The notes beneath the pieces are model-generated. The model was not told where the DNA came from. It did not search any database and saw only the letters and a list, made by a program, of their open reading frames with translations. DNA of 64,000 bases from Amaurobius ferox. Taxonomy: Eukaryota; Arthropoda; Arachnida; Araneae; Amaurobiidae. The number at the start of each line of letters is the position of its first letter. Position 1 is the stretch's first letter. The stretch lies in NCBI GenBank assembly GCA_951213105.1, contig OX578145.1:12840707-12904706 (forward strand), in the 5' to 3' direction. The position numbers and the translations under genes were made by a program. Positions 51,301 to 63,039 of the stretch are shown in pieces.

Positions 51301-52371
51301 CTCTTTCACATTTAGAGGGTGAGGCGAATTGAAAGTAGAAGACACTTTAATTAGAACCCAGCCAACTTGGGGTAATTCATTAAGTACATATTTATTTATA
51401 TTATTTACCTTTTTGTGCCTGTTTATACTTCTCTGAATGTTGTATTTTATTTTAGTAATGTTTTATAACCTCTAAGTAGGTTTCAATGAATTTTTTTAAA
51501 TTATTAAATTAGTCAAAACGCATAACATCCTCAATTGGCACTCCCTTACTAATCAGGCATAGAACAGCAGATTCTGCATCATTCCAATTCGGTATCTCAT
51601 TGAGGATCCTATAAGTAAAATGAAAAATCTTGCAGGGGCACCACTTGTCCAAATATTCTAAACATTTAATGTACAGGCATTCTATTTCTACATAGAACTC
51701 ACACTCTCTATCAAGTCCCTCGTTGAGCTTTTATGATAGTAGTTCCTAAACTTTCAGAAGCAGAAAGTTTTAAGGGATTGCACTCAATTTTTGCCAAAAA
51801 AGGAGGTACAAAAACATGAATTTTGATATAAAAAATAGGAACTTTTCTCATAAATAGTGCTGAAATATGCATAACACAATCAAAAAGTGCTTCTGAAACA
51901 GAAAAATTCCATTTTGTGTGAAATTTGCATATTGTATGTTACTTTATAGAAATAAAACCTTTATGTAGCAGTTTGAGTGTAAAAAAAAAAAAACTAAATA
52001 GATTAAAAATATGCTGTGTTGTATAATTCATACATAATTACATTGCTTATAATTTTGTATCTTCTATGTGCTTATCAAAGTTATCTAAATAATAGCAAGA
52101 TTTGATGTTTTGTAATTTTTAGAAGTTGTAATATTTGCGAATGAAAAAGTACTAAAATTCATAGATTTATGTAATAATGCTAAAACTCCAGAATTTTAAG
52201 AGTACAGTAATTTGCATATTTTGAGATAGTGTGCTAAAACTCAAAAATTTTTAAGAAAGGGTACTTTAAAAGTCTCTGCAATTTCATTCAAAAGAACAGA
52301 AATGCACATTTTTTTTTAAGTAGCTTATGGGGTTTTATTTTCAATTTTACAACAAATTTTTTTTGCATCAT
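51301..52371. other. AT-rich non-coding stretch
   Basis: Nothing recognised beyond short A-runs. Confidence 0.4.
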
Positions 52372-52790
52372 TAGTCCAAATTACAATTATAGCATGTTAT
52401 CCTTTATTTTAAAGACAGAAAAATTGTAGAGCAGCTATTTTTCACAACAGTGATTGAAATTATTAAGTTTCAAGATCATTTAGCCATAAATAACCTGTTT
52501 GATACATATCGAAGTCAAATTTTGTCCTATGCTGCCATGTTTAAAAATTCGTAGTTTTTGATCAAGTTTCAAAAAATCCTGTCTCGTTCTAGGTTTTATG
52601 ATTATAAAGCCGGATATGAAGTTTCATGAAAACCCATTAATATTTGTGACAGCTATCGTGTACACAAGAAATCCACCACAGACCGGTATCACTCCAAAAA
52701 TGTCAAAGCGTGTGTGCCCGGGAGGTAAAAACGTATTGGCATCAAAATCTATACTATAATATTACATAGTTTGAGAAAAAAAAAAATCAC
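52372..52790 (-). mobile_element. Family C interspersed repeat, reversed copy
   Basis: The + strand carries the reversed blocks: TTGTCCTATGCTGCCATG, AAAGCCGGATATGAAGTTTC, GACAGCTATCGTGTACACAA, CCACCACAGACCGG and GTATTGGCATCAAAATCTA, the same as at 13940-14210. It is diverged and lacks the G/C run. Confidence 0.75.
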
Positions 52791-52860
52791 GAATTTTAAC
52801 ACTAAAAAATCACGAATTTTTTTGCTCTTACATACAAAAAAATCCTGGACTTCATTTATG

Positions 52861-53745
52861 GCATACTGAATGTTGTGTATGTAAGTAAATGTTTAACATG
52901 TTAAACAATAAATGTTATAATTTTAATGGGGTTTATTAAAACATTCTAAGCAAAGATGTGATTTGGTTTTTCATATATTACAAAAAGTGATGACCTGTTT
53001 GGCTAACTTTCTGGCTACACTGCACCATTTGCATAGTCAAAACAGATAGTGAAATACAATAGTCACCTCAATGTGTGCGTTATTTTCTGCTTATATTTGC
53101 AATTGGTCACACAAGCAAAAAAAATTGGAAAAATAAATGAAGGAAGTGGGCAATCCCTGCATTCAGTAAAGGTATTCTTGACGGAGATCAAACTATTCAG
53201 AACTTCCAAAACGGAGTTGCTTTCTCCTTCAGTTGTCTTGGATATGATATTGGAATACACACTTATGACTAAATTGATTTGACAAAAGTAAATTTCACTC
53301 GATTCAAATTAAAAACAATATTTTAATCAGTAGGTGAATCACCATGAAGATTCTATAAAATGCATAAATGAAAGATTTAGGTGCCAACTATCAAACAATT
53401 GACCTGTATACTGAATGTTGTGTATGTAAGCAAATGGTTTAACACATTAAAAGCGGCATCAGTCCGTGGGGGACTGACAGTGAACTTTTCGTTTGGGTGA
53501 CGTCAGTCCATCGGAGAGGCAGTATCAAGGTTAAAAAAATAAATGTTATGATTTTAATGGGGTTTATTAAAACATTTTAAGAAAAGATGTAGTTTGGTTT
53601 TAGGCATATTATAAAAAGTGAACCCGTTTGGGGTTAACTTTCTGGCTATATTACAGCTGAATGTTGCGCCATTCGCATAGCCAAAACGGATGATGAAATA
53701 CAACCTCGTCACCTCGATGCGAGCGTTATCTTCTGCTTATACTCT
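52861..53745. repeat. Direct duplication, second copy carrying an 85-bp insert
   Basis: 52861-53095 and 53408-53745 share GAATGTTGTGTATGTAAG, AATTTTAATGGGGTTTATTA (one base differs), AACTTTCTGGCTA and TATTTTCTGCTTATA-type phrases. The second copy has about 85 extra bases (about 53452-53537) with CAGTCCGTGGGGGACTG, a perfect short hairpin. Between the copies (53096-53407) nothing was recognised. Confidence 0.85.
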
Positions 53746-54260
53746 ATGACCGAACATGAGCAACAGCAGCTCCGCACTCATCGTGTAGGGAAAAATAAAG
53801 ATCTTTTACAGCAAGCATCTGTAATAAAAAATTAGTTTTCAGACCCTTCATAACCAGGCATACAATACTTGAAAGCCTTAAGATAGCTTCAGTTTTTAGA
53901 ACATTTACCATTTTTGATAAGCGTTTTACTCAGCTATAGTTATTGCAAACATAAATACATACCAAAAAGTTACTTGTTTAAACCTAAAATAATGAATTGA
54001 TGGCTTTTCACAGGAAATGTTTTTAGGACTGCAGTCTGAGCAAAACCAGCTTACTAGCTAATGGCACATTACATACAGCTGAAACTTCTGCTAAATACAC
54101 TGAAATAACCGTTAGAAGCAGCATACGCCACAAAAATAAGTGACATAATACTTTTATGTTGTATGCTGCTTCTATTGAAGTTATTTTATGTATTAATAAC
54201 ATATTGCCCTTCAAGATACTCAAGCAATTATAGGGCCACAAATGGGCGTGTCTTTGGCTT
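53746..54260. other. Non-coding stretch
   Basis: No relic recognised. GTTAGAAGCAGCATACGCCA and TGTATGCTGCTTCTATTGAA (54109 and 54157) are partly inverted to each other. Confidence 0.4.
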
Positions 54261-54482
54261 ATGTTGACAAGATCTAGTCTAGTGAAGTCTTATCTAGCTC
54301 TTCATTACACAGACAGTTTTATACCCCACCTTGAAGTGAAGGATGAACTGGCTGAAGATGAAAATAACGCAAGATTGCCCTTTGTTCTGGAATATCAAAC
54401 TGCTGTTTCCCCTACTCCATATCTTAAAACAAATATTCTTTTACAACAGCATACCCATTCTTCGGAGTATATAATATTCTAA
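54261..54482 (+). other. Unidentified 73-codon open frame
   Basis: The frame has a protein-like composition (HLEVKDELAEDENN, then YLKTNILLQQH). The last phrase recalls the KT..LLQAH motif of Sec63-domain helicases such as Brr2 and ASCC3, so a decayed processed copy is conceivable. No helicase motifs flank it, and the frame is not joined to other recognisable pieces. Function is unknown. Confidence 0.2.
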
Positions 54483-54484
54483 AT

Positions 54485-55390
54485 GGCATTGTTATTCAAA
54501 GAATTATGAAATTAAATCAATATACACCAAAATTAAAGCGCTACTGTATTGGAAGATATATCTGCACTGCTTATATTCTCAAATATTAGAAGATATATAT
54601 ACCTGTCTATCAGTAGATTACACATCTACAATGTATAATTTTCAAACATATTTGCCAAAAAATAACAGATAACGTAATAAATTGAAAATATCAATAATCC
54701 CCTTAATCCGTAATTGATGCCAATATATGCCAAAATGAAAGTGGTAAAATTGTATGGGAAGATACAAGCCTACTATTTACATTCTCGTAATTAGAAAATA
54801 TAACAGTGTATTTAACAGATTACCCATATTATATAGCCATTCTTTGTATGGAATATATAATATAAAGCATAAAATTCACAGCCATGTGCAAATTCCTATA
54901 CTATTTTAAATGATATTGTTATTCAAAACGTTCTATAAAAATACTTATTAATGCTTCTAAAAAGAATTTTAAGAATATCTGTTCTCGGTATACAAATATG
55001 ATCTTTACATGCACATCTGAAGAACAAAACAGCATGGTTCCGTTGGTAAACAAATTTGCAGAGTAGAAAATTACTCGTACTAGAATATATGAATTTCAAA
55101 AATCCTTGCCAAAATACAATAGATGATGTGATAAAGCGAAAATCTCAATTATCTTTAAACTTGAGGGCCGTAATTATTGATTCTAATATAAAGTGAAAAT
55201 CTCAATTATTTTTAAACTTGCCATAATTGATTGCATTATATATCAAAATGAAAGTGCTAAAATTGTATGAGAAGGTATAACCATGCTACAATACAAGTTT
55301 TAAACATTTTTGCCAAAATAAAACAGATAACATAATAAATTGAAAACATCAATAATCCTTAAACCTGAAGGCCGTAATGGATATCTATAA
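54485..55390. repeat. Degenerate tandem array
   Basis: TTGCCAAAA(A/T)A(A/C)AACAGATAA-like text recurs at about 54652, 55110 and 55310; AAAATGAAAGTG(G/C)TAAAAT at about 54733 and 55238; a CCGTAATTGAT/CCATAATTGAT phrase at about 54708, 55168 and 55211. The unit is near 200 bp with indels. Confidence 0.65.
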
Positions 55391-56133
55391 TCCAGTCAAA
55401 AATGCAATTTTGATAAAATTTATTTCATATACATTTCTTTATTTAAATGGTTTTTAATTACCATCTAGACAACCCCTGGTCGCAGAAACTCTAAACATGG
55501 ACTAAATTTTAAGTGGGGCCATTCCGTGCCTACCCACAAAATTTCATCAAATTCGGTTCAGCCGCTTTCCCATGATGACGAGACATACATATACAGACAG
55601 ATTTTCAATTTTTTCAGTCTTTGAGCAATTAAAAATTTAATAAATCAGTTTATGACTAGAGACCAACTAAAAATATTATCGCAGGTCAAGGATGAATGGA
55701 AGTTGACACCAGTATTTTCAAGGGTCCTTCACATTGACAAAATTATATGAGTTTCAGGGACCATAGCAGCCCTGTTGTGGTAAAAAGTAAATTCGTGCAA
55801 TTAATAAAATTTAATGAACAGGCTTTAGGAAAGCAATACTGCTAGAAAATGACAAAAATAAGATCCAAGCTGAATGATGTTATTAATTAAAGAAAGAGTA
55901 TATACTTAATTTGCTTGCACTATGCTGTTTTACATGCATTAAGTTAGTAGCCACATTTACAAAACAAATAAGGGCAGACAGGGTATTTGCAACCAAGACT
56001 GGCTTCCAAAAGTTAAGCACAGCTGGTTAAATCAACAAAAATAGAAAAGTAAAGCTTTAACTCAAAATTGTACATAAAGATAGCAAATGTGTTTATGCAT
56101 TAAAGAAACCAAGAATTATGAACAAAGTTTCAT
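55391..56133. other. Non-coding stretch with a TE-like phrase
   Basis: ACAAAATTTCATCAAATTCG then GTTCAGCCG and ACAGACAG (55536-55600) is a phrase type shared with the 3' parts of families A and B. Otherwise nothing recognised. Confidence 0.4.
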
Positions 56134-56259
56134 ATAACATCCCATTTGGGTCATTAACAAAATGTTTAAAGCAGGGTCCGCGCTATTTACTTTTCGCAAG
56201 TCATATGATAACATCCCATTTGGGTCATTAACAAAATGTTTAAAGCAGGGTCCGCGCTA
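56134..56259. repeat. Exact 52-bp direct duplication
   Basis: ATAACATCCCATTTGGGTCA through GGGTCCGCGCTA at 56134-56185 recurs unchanged at 56208-56259 (period 74). Confidence 0.97.
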
Positions 56260-56732
56260 GCCATTCGCCTACGCGCCAAATGCGAAAAGATCGCAAAACT
56301 GGCGGTAAAAAAATACTTTGGCAATAAAAAGAATTGAGTTTTTAGAAACTGAAAATTTCGTAAATATTTTTTTGGGAAGTAATATGGAATAAAAGTCCAA
56401 TTCCAGACAAGTAGGCCTATGACATACGAGCGTTGTCTCCAGTCTGTTTTGGGGACGCTCGTTCTCGTGCGACAAGCACCAGGTATTCTTTAATTCCCAG
56501 CACGTTGCTCCTCAGAACGGACGACAGACAGCACATTCCTGTCTCTCAAGCGTCCTTGACCCACTGCGGCAATCAAACATTATCTGGATTCTGTCCGTTA
56601 TGAGCAGATTTTTTTCGGTAACCCCCAACACAGTTATTAGATACTCTCCAATAAACAAAACAAAAAATCGCTTTCAACTTAAAATCCTGCATTATAGTTT
56701 TAAACAATCCGTGTTACAGAATTATTTCTGGG

Positions 56733-56763
<31 letters not shown>

Positions 56764-57377
56764 ATTTTTTGTCGAAAACGATCTGCCGTAATCAGGGAAA
56801 CAAGTGATGAACATCAAACAAAAATGTATGTATATTTTTTGATGACGCGTATACAATGGTAGTCCGGAGCATCTGGAGGGCAGAGAAATTAGGAGTGTGT
56901 GATTGTGTAATTACTACCGCATCGTTTTAGGATCGATTGTCTTGCGTGAAAAAATAACTTTTAGACTTCTTTTTTTTTTTTTTAAGACTCCGCATGTAAA
57001 TCGACCCCCCCCCCCCCCACTTTGAAGTTTTTTTTTGCGTCACAAATTTCTCAACTTACGCGAGTATATACGGTAAATAAAAAAGCATTTAATTTTAGTT
57101 AAAACCAACTAAAAAAAAAGTCACTGCTGATTATTATCACAGACACCAACTTGCGGTTTGCTGTTTTTGTCATAAGTTGAATCGTAGTTTATCTTTTTGT
57201 TACGAATTTTTAAGTCTGCCTGGCTTGTTTTCGTTTCATCTTCATCTTTGTGGTTTTTATATGATCCTTACGCCTGCCTGAATTTTAAAACCGACAAAAA
57301 TTTATCCCTTAGATAGTTTTGGTTCTTAATTTTAAAGAAATATAATGATGTTACTGCATATAAAAATATTATGGATG
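56260..57377. other. Non-coding stretch with A-run and C-run
   Basis: A 30-base A-run is at about 56731-56760 and a C-run at about 57005-57019. The phrase GAGTATATACGG near 57062 is common at ends of animal DNA transposons. Confidence 0.4.
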
Positions 57378-57562
57378 TAGCAATAATTGGTTTCACATGT
57401 CCCATAACAACCATCGTTGAAAGAGGCTTTAGTAAACAGAACATAAATTTCATTAAGTAGTAACATCAGAGTAAAAAATCTCAGTGACTTGATTTTTATA
57501 AATAGTGAAGGGCCAGATATGAAAGATTTTAACTTTAAGGCAGCTTTTGAAAATTGGTGTAT
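57378..57562 (+). pseudogene. hAT-type transposase C-terminal (dimerisation) relic
   Basis: Translation gives CPITTIVERGFSKQNINFIK (from about 57399), where the ERGFS block marks the hAT dimerisation region. After a frame slip at tandem stops, VKNLSDLIFINSEGP and FNFKAAFENWC follow (about 57472-57560). This order (ERGFS, then short helix, then EGP, then A...W) is that of hAT-like KIAA1586/ZMYM-type transposases. Only the last quarter survives. Confidence 0.7.
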
Positions 57563-57739
57563 AGTACAAAAATTCGACGCTTGCCTGGTTTATATGATAA
57601 TGAAACTATGTGAATTATAAAATAAATTTGTCATTTTTGTAACTCATTGTGATCTTTCATTGGTAAATACAAATTTAATCTACTAATAGCCTATTTAATG
57701 ATTAGCATAGTCTCGCAATGGGGTCTAAGACTTCATCCT

Positions 57740-58403
57740 GATATCGCGCTGCCGTCACAGAACCACCTTTAAGGATGTGCAGCTCTGTGCGATCTCATTA
57801 AAATTCCAGCCCACACTATGATGCTGCCATCTCTGAATGCGTGATGTTCTTGGCCTGATTGCATGTACCTCATTACGCATGCCCTCACTTACATGCTTAT
57901 CTGATTCCACAGCAAATCTAGACTCGTCCATGAACAGGACATTGCACCAATCCGAGACAGTCAAATTGACACCAGTTTAATCTTGACCCCCTCAGACTTG
58001 GATGATTAGTGGAACATGAAAATGTGGTACTAGGACGTACAGCCCCTTCATGTGGAGCCTTCGGCGCACAGTACAGGCTTACCAAGTGTCACTGCAACCA
58101 TGGATGCAACAATTGTGGAGGTTGCTCATCGAGACCACTTGGTTACTATAGCAATATACCGATAATAAGAGGGGGCGGTAACCCTTGGACGACCGGGCAC
58201 AGGTCTCCAGACAATTGTTTGACTTGTTTCCATAATCGAGAAATTACCGAATGATTAACGCCGAAGAAAATAGCGACATATGTGATTGACTCTCCTGCTT
58301 CAATGCGTCCAACACTATCTGTCATTCGTCGTCTATCAGCCATAGAAACACAAATATCATCAAAAATAATCCCACAAAGGTTATAAACACTTCGTGTCAG
58401 CAT
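57740..58403 (-). pseudogene. Tc1-like transposase relic
   Basis: From 58403 downward: a helix-turn-helix N-terminus with GRIEAGESITYVAIFFGVNH and SVISRLWKQ, then a GRPRVTAP-like hook (reads with a frame slip near 58190), a broken middle with TRLYCAPKAPH-like text, and NVLFMDESRF (about 57945-57915), the second catalytic Asp block of the DDE domain, ending near IQRWQHHSV. The first and third catalytic residues are lost or not in frame. Length fits about two thirds of a Tc1 transposase of 340 residues. Inverted ends were not identified. Confidence 0.82.
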
Positions 58404-59481
58404 TTAAATACACATCTTAAAACCCCTCAGAATGCTGGCGTCTTCAACTACTGCATATTTAGCACATATCCAGACAGTCAATCGTAATTGGCTGTAACGT
58501 ACGATATTTGCATACTGTCATCTATATCCGTAAAGATTTTCAACCACTCAAATACACTTTCGAGAAATGAAAATTTGCATTGCATGCGTAACTTCTGGAA
58601 GTGAGTGTACTTGGTCAGTTAGTTACACATACACTGCATACCCATTTGTTTTGTAAATGCAGCTACTCAATAAATACCTCCAATAAAGTACATGTGAAAC
58701 AGCATAGTGGAAAATAAATGCAGTGTTATATGACATAATACTTAAGAGACAAGGAAATAAAATATACAGAGAAAGGATTTTAATGACAAGCATGAAGTTC
58801 ACATGTACAGATATTGAACTTTAAATACAAATGATATACACAAATATGAAGAAGCGAGTTAAAGGTATAAAACACATGTCTTATACAAATAATTTTATGG
58901 GTGTGATCATGAAAATGTACTGTAACTCTTTACATAATATTAAAAGTTTGCAAATTCTCTGCTACTCTTTCTGCTTTAGAATTGGATTTTGAATCTTGGT
59001 ACAACCATTGTGCTTGATTTCCATTACTTTCTCAACGGTCATTTCGCCTTAAAATGCCTAAAAAGTAACAAATATGTAGTTAATAATGCAATACTACAGT
59101 AATAAAAAAGCAACAAGATTAGGCCCATAATTGTGGGGCGAATGAATATTTATATCATGTCTCAACACAATATAAATAAAAGTGATGAATTTAACTCATG
59201 ATGTGTGCAAGATAAACCAGGGCTGTGGAGTGCTAAAAGTATACAGATTTAGACTCAAGTTTTTAATAGCTTTTAGGCAATAAGTTGCTAGTCATTGAGT
59301 TACACACGGAGATGGCAACCTCTGAAAGGGATAATCAGTACAAAGTTTTCAGCAAAACCAGATCGACAATCAGTAAGATTTTACATATATTAAAAATATG
59401 TATTTTAAAATCTTAGAATAGGTTCTAAAATGTAGTTTTGTTAACCGAGTTAAAACTGAATTGGACTATTTATGCAAAAAT
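58404..59481. other. Non-coding stretch
   Basis: Nothing recognised; the part next to 58403 may hold the outer region of the Tc1-like element. Confidence 0.4.
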
Positions 59482-60400
59482 AATTAAGAAATTAAACAAA
59501 ATATAGAAATAAGAGTTTAGTACAGCTAATGTAAATTAATAGGAAGATAGAGATAGATAGTTGAAGATAATTGTGTACTCTCAGCAACACCTAAGAAAAA
59601 ACACTGAATTGCACAATCATACTATTTATGAGAAAGTAATTGAAAAATTAGCCTTTATAATTAAACAAAATATAAAAATAAGCTAGTTTAGTTAAGCTAA
59701 GTGTGCAGTAATAGGGGGATGGAGATAGATGGAAGAAGATAATTGTGTACTTTTGGCAACACCTGAGAAAAAGAAACTGCACAATCATATTATTCATGAG
59801 AAAATCTCTTCTCTGTTGACAAATTTTTCGTTCCTCCAGTTTCTCTACTTCACACCGCAAAAACTATAGCATACAAAAATATAAAATTCGGTACACTTGT
59901 ACGAAAAGGTTTGGGGGAACACACTGAAATAAAATTTTCTTCGATATATATATTGTAGTTTAAGAAATATTTAATGCCAAAACATTTAAGCTTAAAAGAG
60001 TTCATATCCTGAATAGACAAACAATAGCAAGACCACAAATTTTTACAGGACGGATCCCCCCCTTTTTTTGTTAAATGTTTGATGTACGAAATATTTTATT
60101 TGAAATGTATTTAAGTGAAATATGTTTTTCCACATCAATATGTCCAGCGATTTTCTTTGTCTCATACGAGGAAAAAAAATATACATGCAACAATTATAGA
60201 GAAATGATAAGAGAGTTATGGGGTTGGTAAAGCGCAGCGAGTATGACCATTTAATTAAAAAAAATTAAACCAAAAATGAAAATAAACTAGTCAAGCTGAT
60301 GCACAGTAAGGGGATAGAGATAGATTGAAAAAAGATAATTGCATTGGCAACAACTGAGAATAAAAATGACTTATGCAATCGAATTAATTATGTAAAAGTA
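59482..60400. repeat. About 165-bp repeat, three diverged copies
   Basis: Copies at 59482-59646, 59655-59803 and 60256-60400 share AAATTAAACAAAATATA-like starts, GGATAGAGATAGAT-like middles, GAAGATAATTGTGTACT and CAACACCTGAGAA ends. The first two are adjacent; the third is about 450 bp away. Confidence 0.75.
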
Positions 60401-60871
60401 AGGCAGAACATACTGCAGATGTAAGCTATTACCTACCAAAATTTGGTAGTTGTTCTTAGTTTTCTGTACAAATTAAGATTGGATTTTGCATTTTCATCAT
60501 CAAAAAGTAAGTTTTTTTTTGTTTGTATCTAAAAAAAATTTCTGCAAATATTTTTGTTTAAATATAAGAATTCAAACTTATGCTGAAAGTTCAGAACCAT
60601 AACTACTATTTCATTATTTTTCAAATCAATACCCACCAAAATCACTACCAAGGGAGGCTTGACCCATGGTTTAAAACCTTCCTCCTATGATTATAATGAA
60701 TTCACATGAGTATTAAATATAAGTTTAGTTATTTTTAAGAAAATTTTCCATAATTTAACTTAACATGTAATTTATACATAAAATATTCTTTGACAAAAAA
60801 AAAAAAAATGTGTAAATATTGTTTTATAAGACATTCTTTGGTAGCTATGGTTTTAAAACTATATGTAAAAA
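60401..60871. other. AT-rich non-coding stretch
   Basis: Nothing recognised. Confidence 0.4.
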
Positions 60872-61638
60872 TCTGATGTGGGCGGCACATGACTTTCCCT
60901 GCTGACTCAAATTCATTTTTTATTTACTTCTTTAACAATTCATTAAATAGTTTTAATTGCACAAAATAAATTAGCATTTTCAATCAAATTTTTTCTTTTT
61001 GTAATTCAACATTTTCCCAAAGGCGGCATAACAAAAATGCAAAAAATCTCATATTACAAGAATGGTTAGTTCGAGTAATGAAGTTGGTCTTATTTTTTTC
61101 CTCATCAAAAATTACGTATAAAACAAGCATTTAATTGATACATTTGAACATATGTAGTAATTTTTAGATTTTTGCGGGTCATTTCATAAAAAAGGCAGGT
61201 CGTTATTTTCCTAAGTGTACCAAAATCTAATAAACACTAGAGTAACCCACAAGTAACCTATCTACCAAATTTTGTGAAATTTGGTCAATTAGTATTTCAG
61301 CTAGAGTGAATACATAAGATTTTTGCAGGCCATTTTGCAAAAACAGGTGGGTTCTTTTTTTTCCCGAAACGTAACAAAAAGTAATCAGCACCAGGGTCAC
61401 ACCCAAGTGACTTGCCTACCAAATTTTATGAAACTTAATCCATTAGCTTTTGAGTTAGAGTGTGGAAACATACATAGCACAGACAGACACAAGACAGCAC
61501 GCTAAAAATAGATTTTTCGTATTCATTCTCGAGGTTCCAAAAAGTGTAGATCTGCCCAAACCCCCGAGCTGCGATTTTTGGCATGATTCCAATATTTACA
61601 CTATACATTACCATGTATTATAGGGCAGGGCAAGTAAA
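60872..61638 (+). mobile_element. Family B interspersed repeat, copy 2
   Basis: It starts TCTGATGTGGGCGGCACATG and ACTTTCCCTGC, and carries CTACCAAATTTTGTGAAATT, 'TAGAGTGAATACATA', ACAGACAGACACAAGACAGC, GAGGTTCCAAAAAGTG and CATGATTCCAATATTTACAC. The end has AGGGCAGGGCAAGTAA. It holds an internal partial duplication: 'GCAGG(C/T)C' and 'CCAAATTTT(A/G)TGAAA' blocks occur twice (about 61185-61300 and 61327-61440). Confidence 0.7.
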
Positions 61639-61913
61639 ATACAAGTTTATATTTATTATGTTTAAATGCACTCATGAATAAACAAATATTTATTACTAAA
61701 TGGTCTGTGTTCTATAATGCCCAACCAATTATAGCAATTGCAGTCTTTTAGCAAAATTGCTGCTGAAAAAGCTTTTAATTTCATGAATAATGTTTGAAAA
61801 ATAGTTTTGTATGTAAAAATAAATAATTTAAAACATTTTAGTCTATGCAAGTGTGTTTAACCACATTAATTAGATAATCATTGACCATATCTTTCTCAAC
61901 TGATTTTTATATG

Positions 61914-61948
<35 letters not shown>

Positions 61949-62091
61949 TCAATCTTAAAATTTATGACTTTTCTTATTTCGTAACATTCCCACAACATTC
62001 GTGATATATTTCCGATTTATTTTATATTTGTGACATGTAGCCTCTTATGCAGATTTGCAGATACTCTTACGAAGAAAAAAATCTGATGTGG
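61639..62091. other. Non-coding stretch with a long A-run
   Basis: A 33-base A-run (about 61914-61946) is the main feature. Confidence 0.5.
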
Positions 62092-62862
62092 GCAACACAT
62101 GACTTTCCTTATATAATGTAATGAATTTACTACTTTTACAGTAAAAAAATAGGTTTTTCTTATAGTAGATACTAATATTCTTTCCAAGATATTGAATTTT
62201 CGACAATTAGTTGTCATTTTCATTGATTTAGCGTCATTTTTATCCATTTGACGAGATTTACGTTAATTTGGCAACATTTCAAAAAGTCGCCAAGTTGGCG
62301 ACATTTCGCCAAATTCGTCGCCAAAATCTCGCCAAGAGTTATGTACTAAGAAAAAAGTTATTCTTACAGCAGATAAATGACTATTGGCGTTCATATACAA
62401 AAGTATTATTCAAAGTATATTTTTTCATGAATGGAACGAGCTAGATCCACGAGAATGATGTCACTCAATTTATCGCATGGTATTACATATGAAAAGTGAA
62501 CATGTTTCTCAATAGGAATTTTTTTTTTATGTGACTTTTTCATAATTTTTTTGAAAAATGTACAATATCTCGAGAACGGTTCATGTTAGCCTTCTAAAAT
62601 TTATGCCAATCGTTTTCTAATGAAAAATTACATAAGAAATGTCTATTTGCGTAACTTTATTAGCGGTTTTGATTTTTTGACGATTTTTTCAAAATTTCAT
62701 TCGAAAATTTAGGGAGGTTCTGAACATTCGATTACGTATAAAAACAATAGGCTTCCAGTGTTTATGGATTGTGATTTTTGTACCAAATTTGGTTCGAATC
62801 GGTCCATTCGTTCGTCAGTTATCGTCTCCACAGACTCACTGACACACACACATACACACATA

Positions 62863-62912
<50 letters not shown>

Positions 62913-63039
62913 TCACTCCAAAAATGTTTGATTCGTGATCAGGGATGCTTGAAACGTGCTCTCCCGTCGAAAACTCGAATTCGAATTTTCGACCCCGTCA
63001 CAATACTTTCCTTATACATTATGTATATAAGGAAAGTAA
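62092..63039 (+). mobile_element. Family A element, copy 5
   Basis: The longest copy (about 948 bp), because of an (AC)n tract at about 62840-62908. Ends TCTGATGTGGGCAACACATG and ATGTATATAAGGAAAGTAA are intact, as is the GGCGA nested hairpin (about 62248-62338, with one arm base changed to TTGACGAG). Confidence 0.88.
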
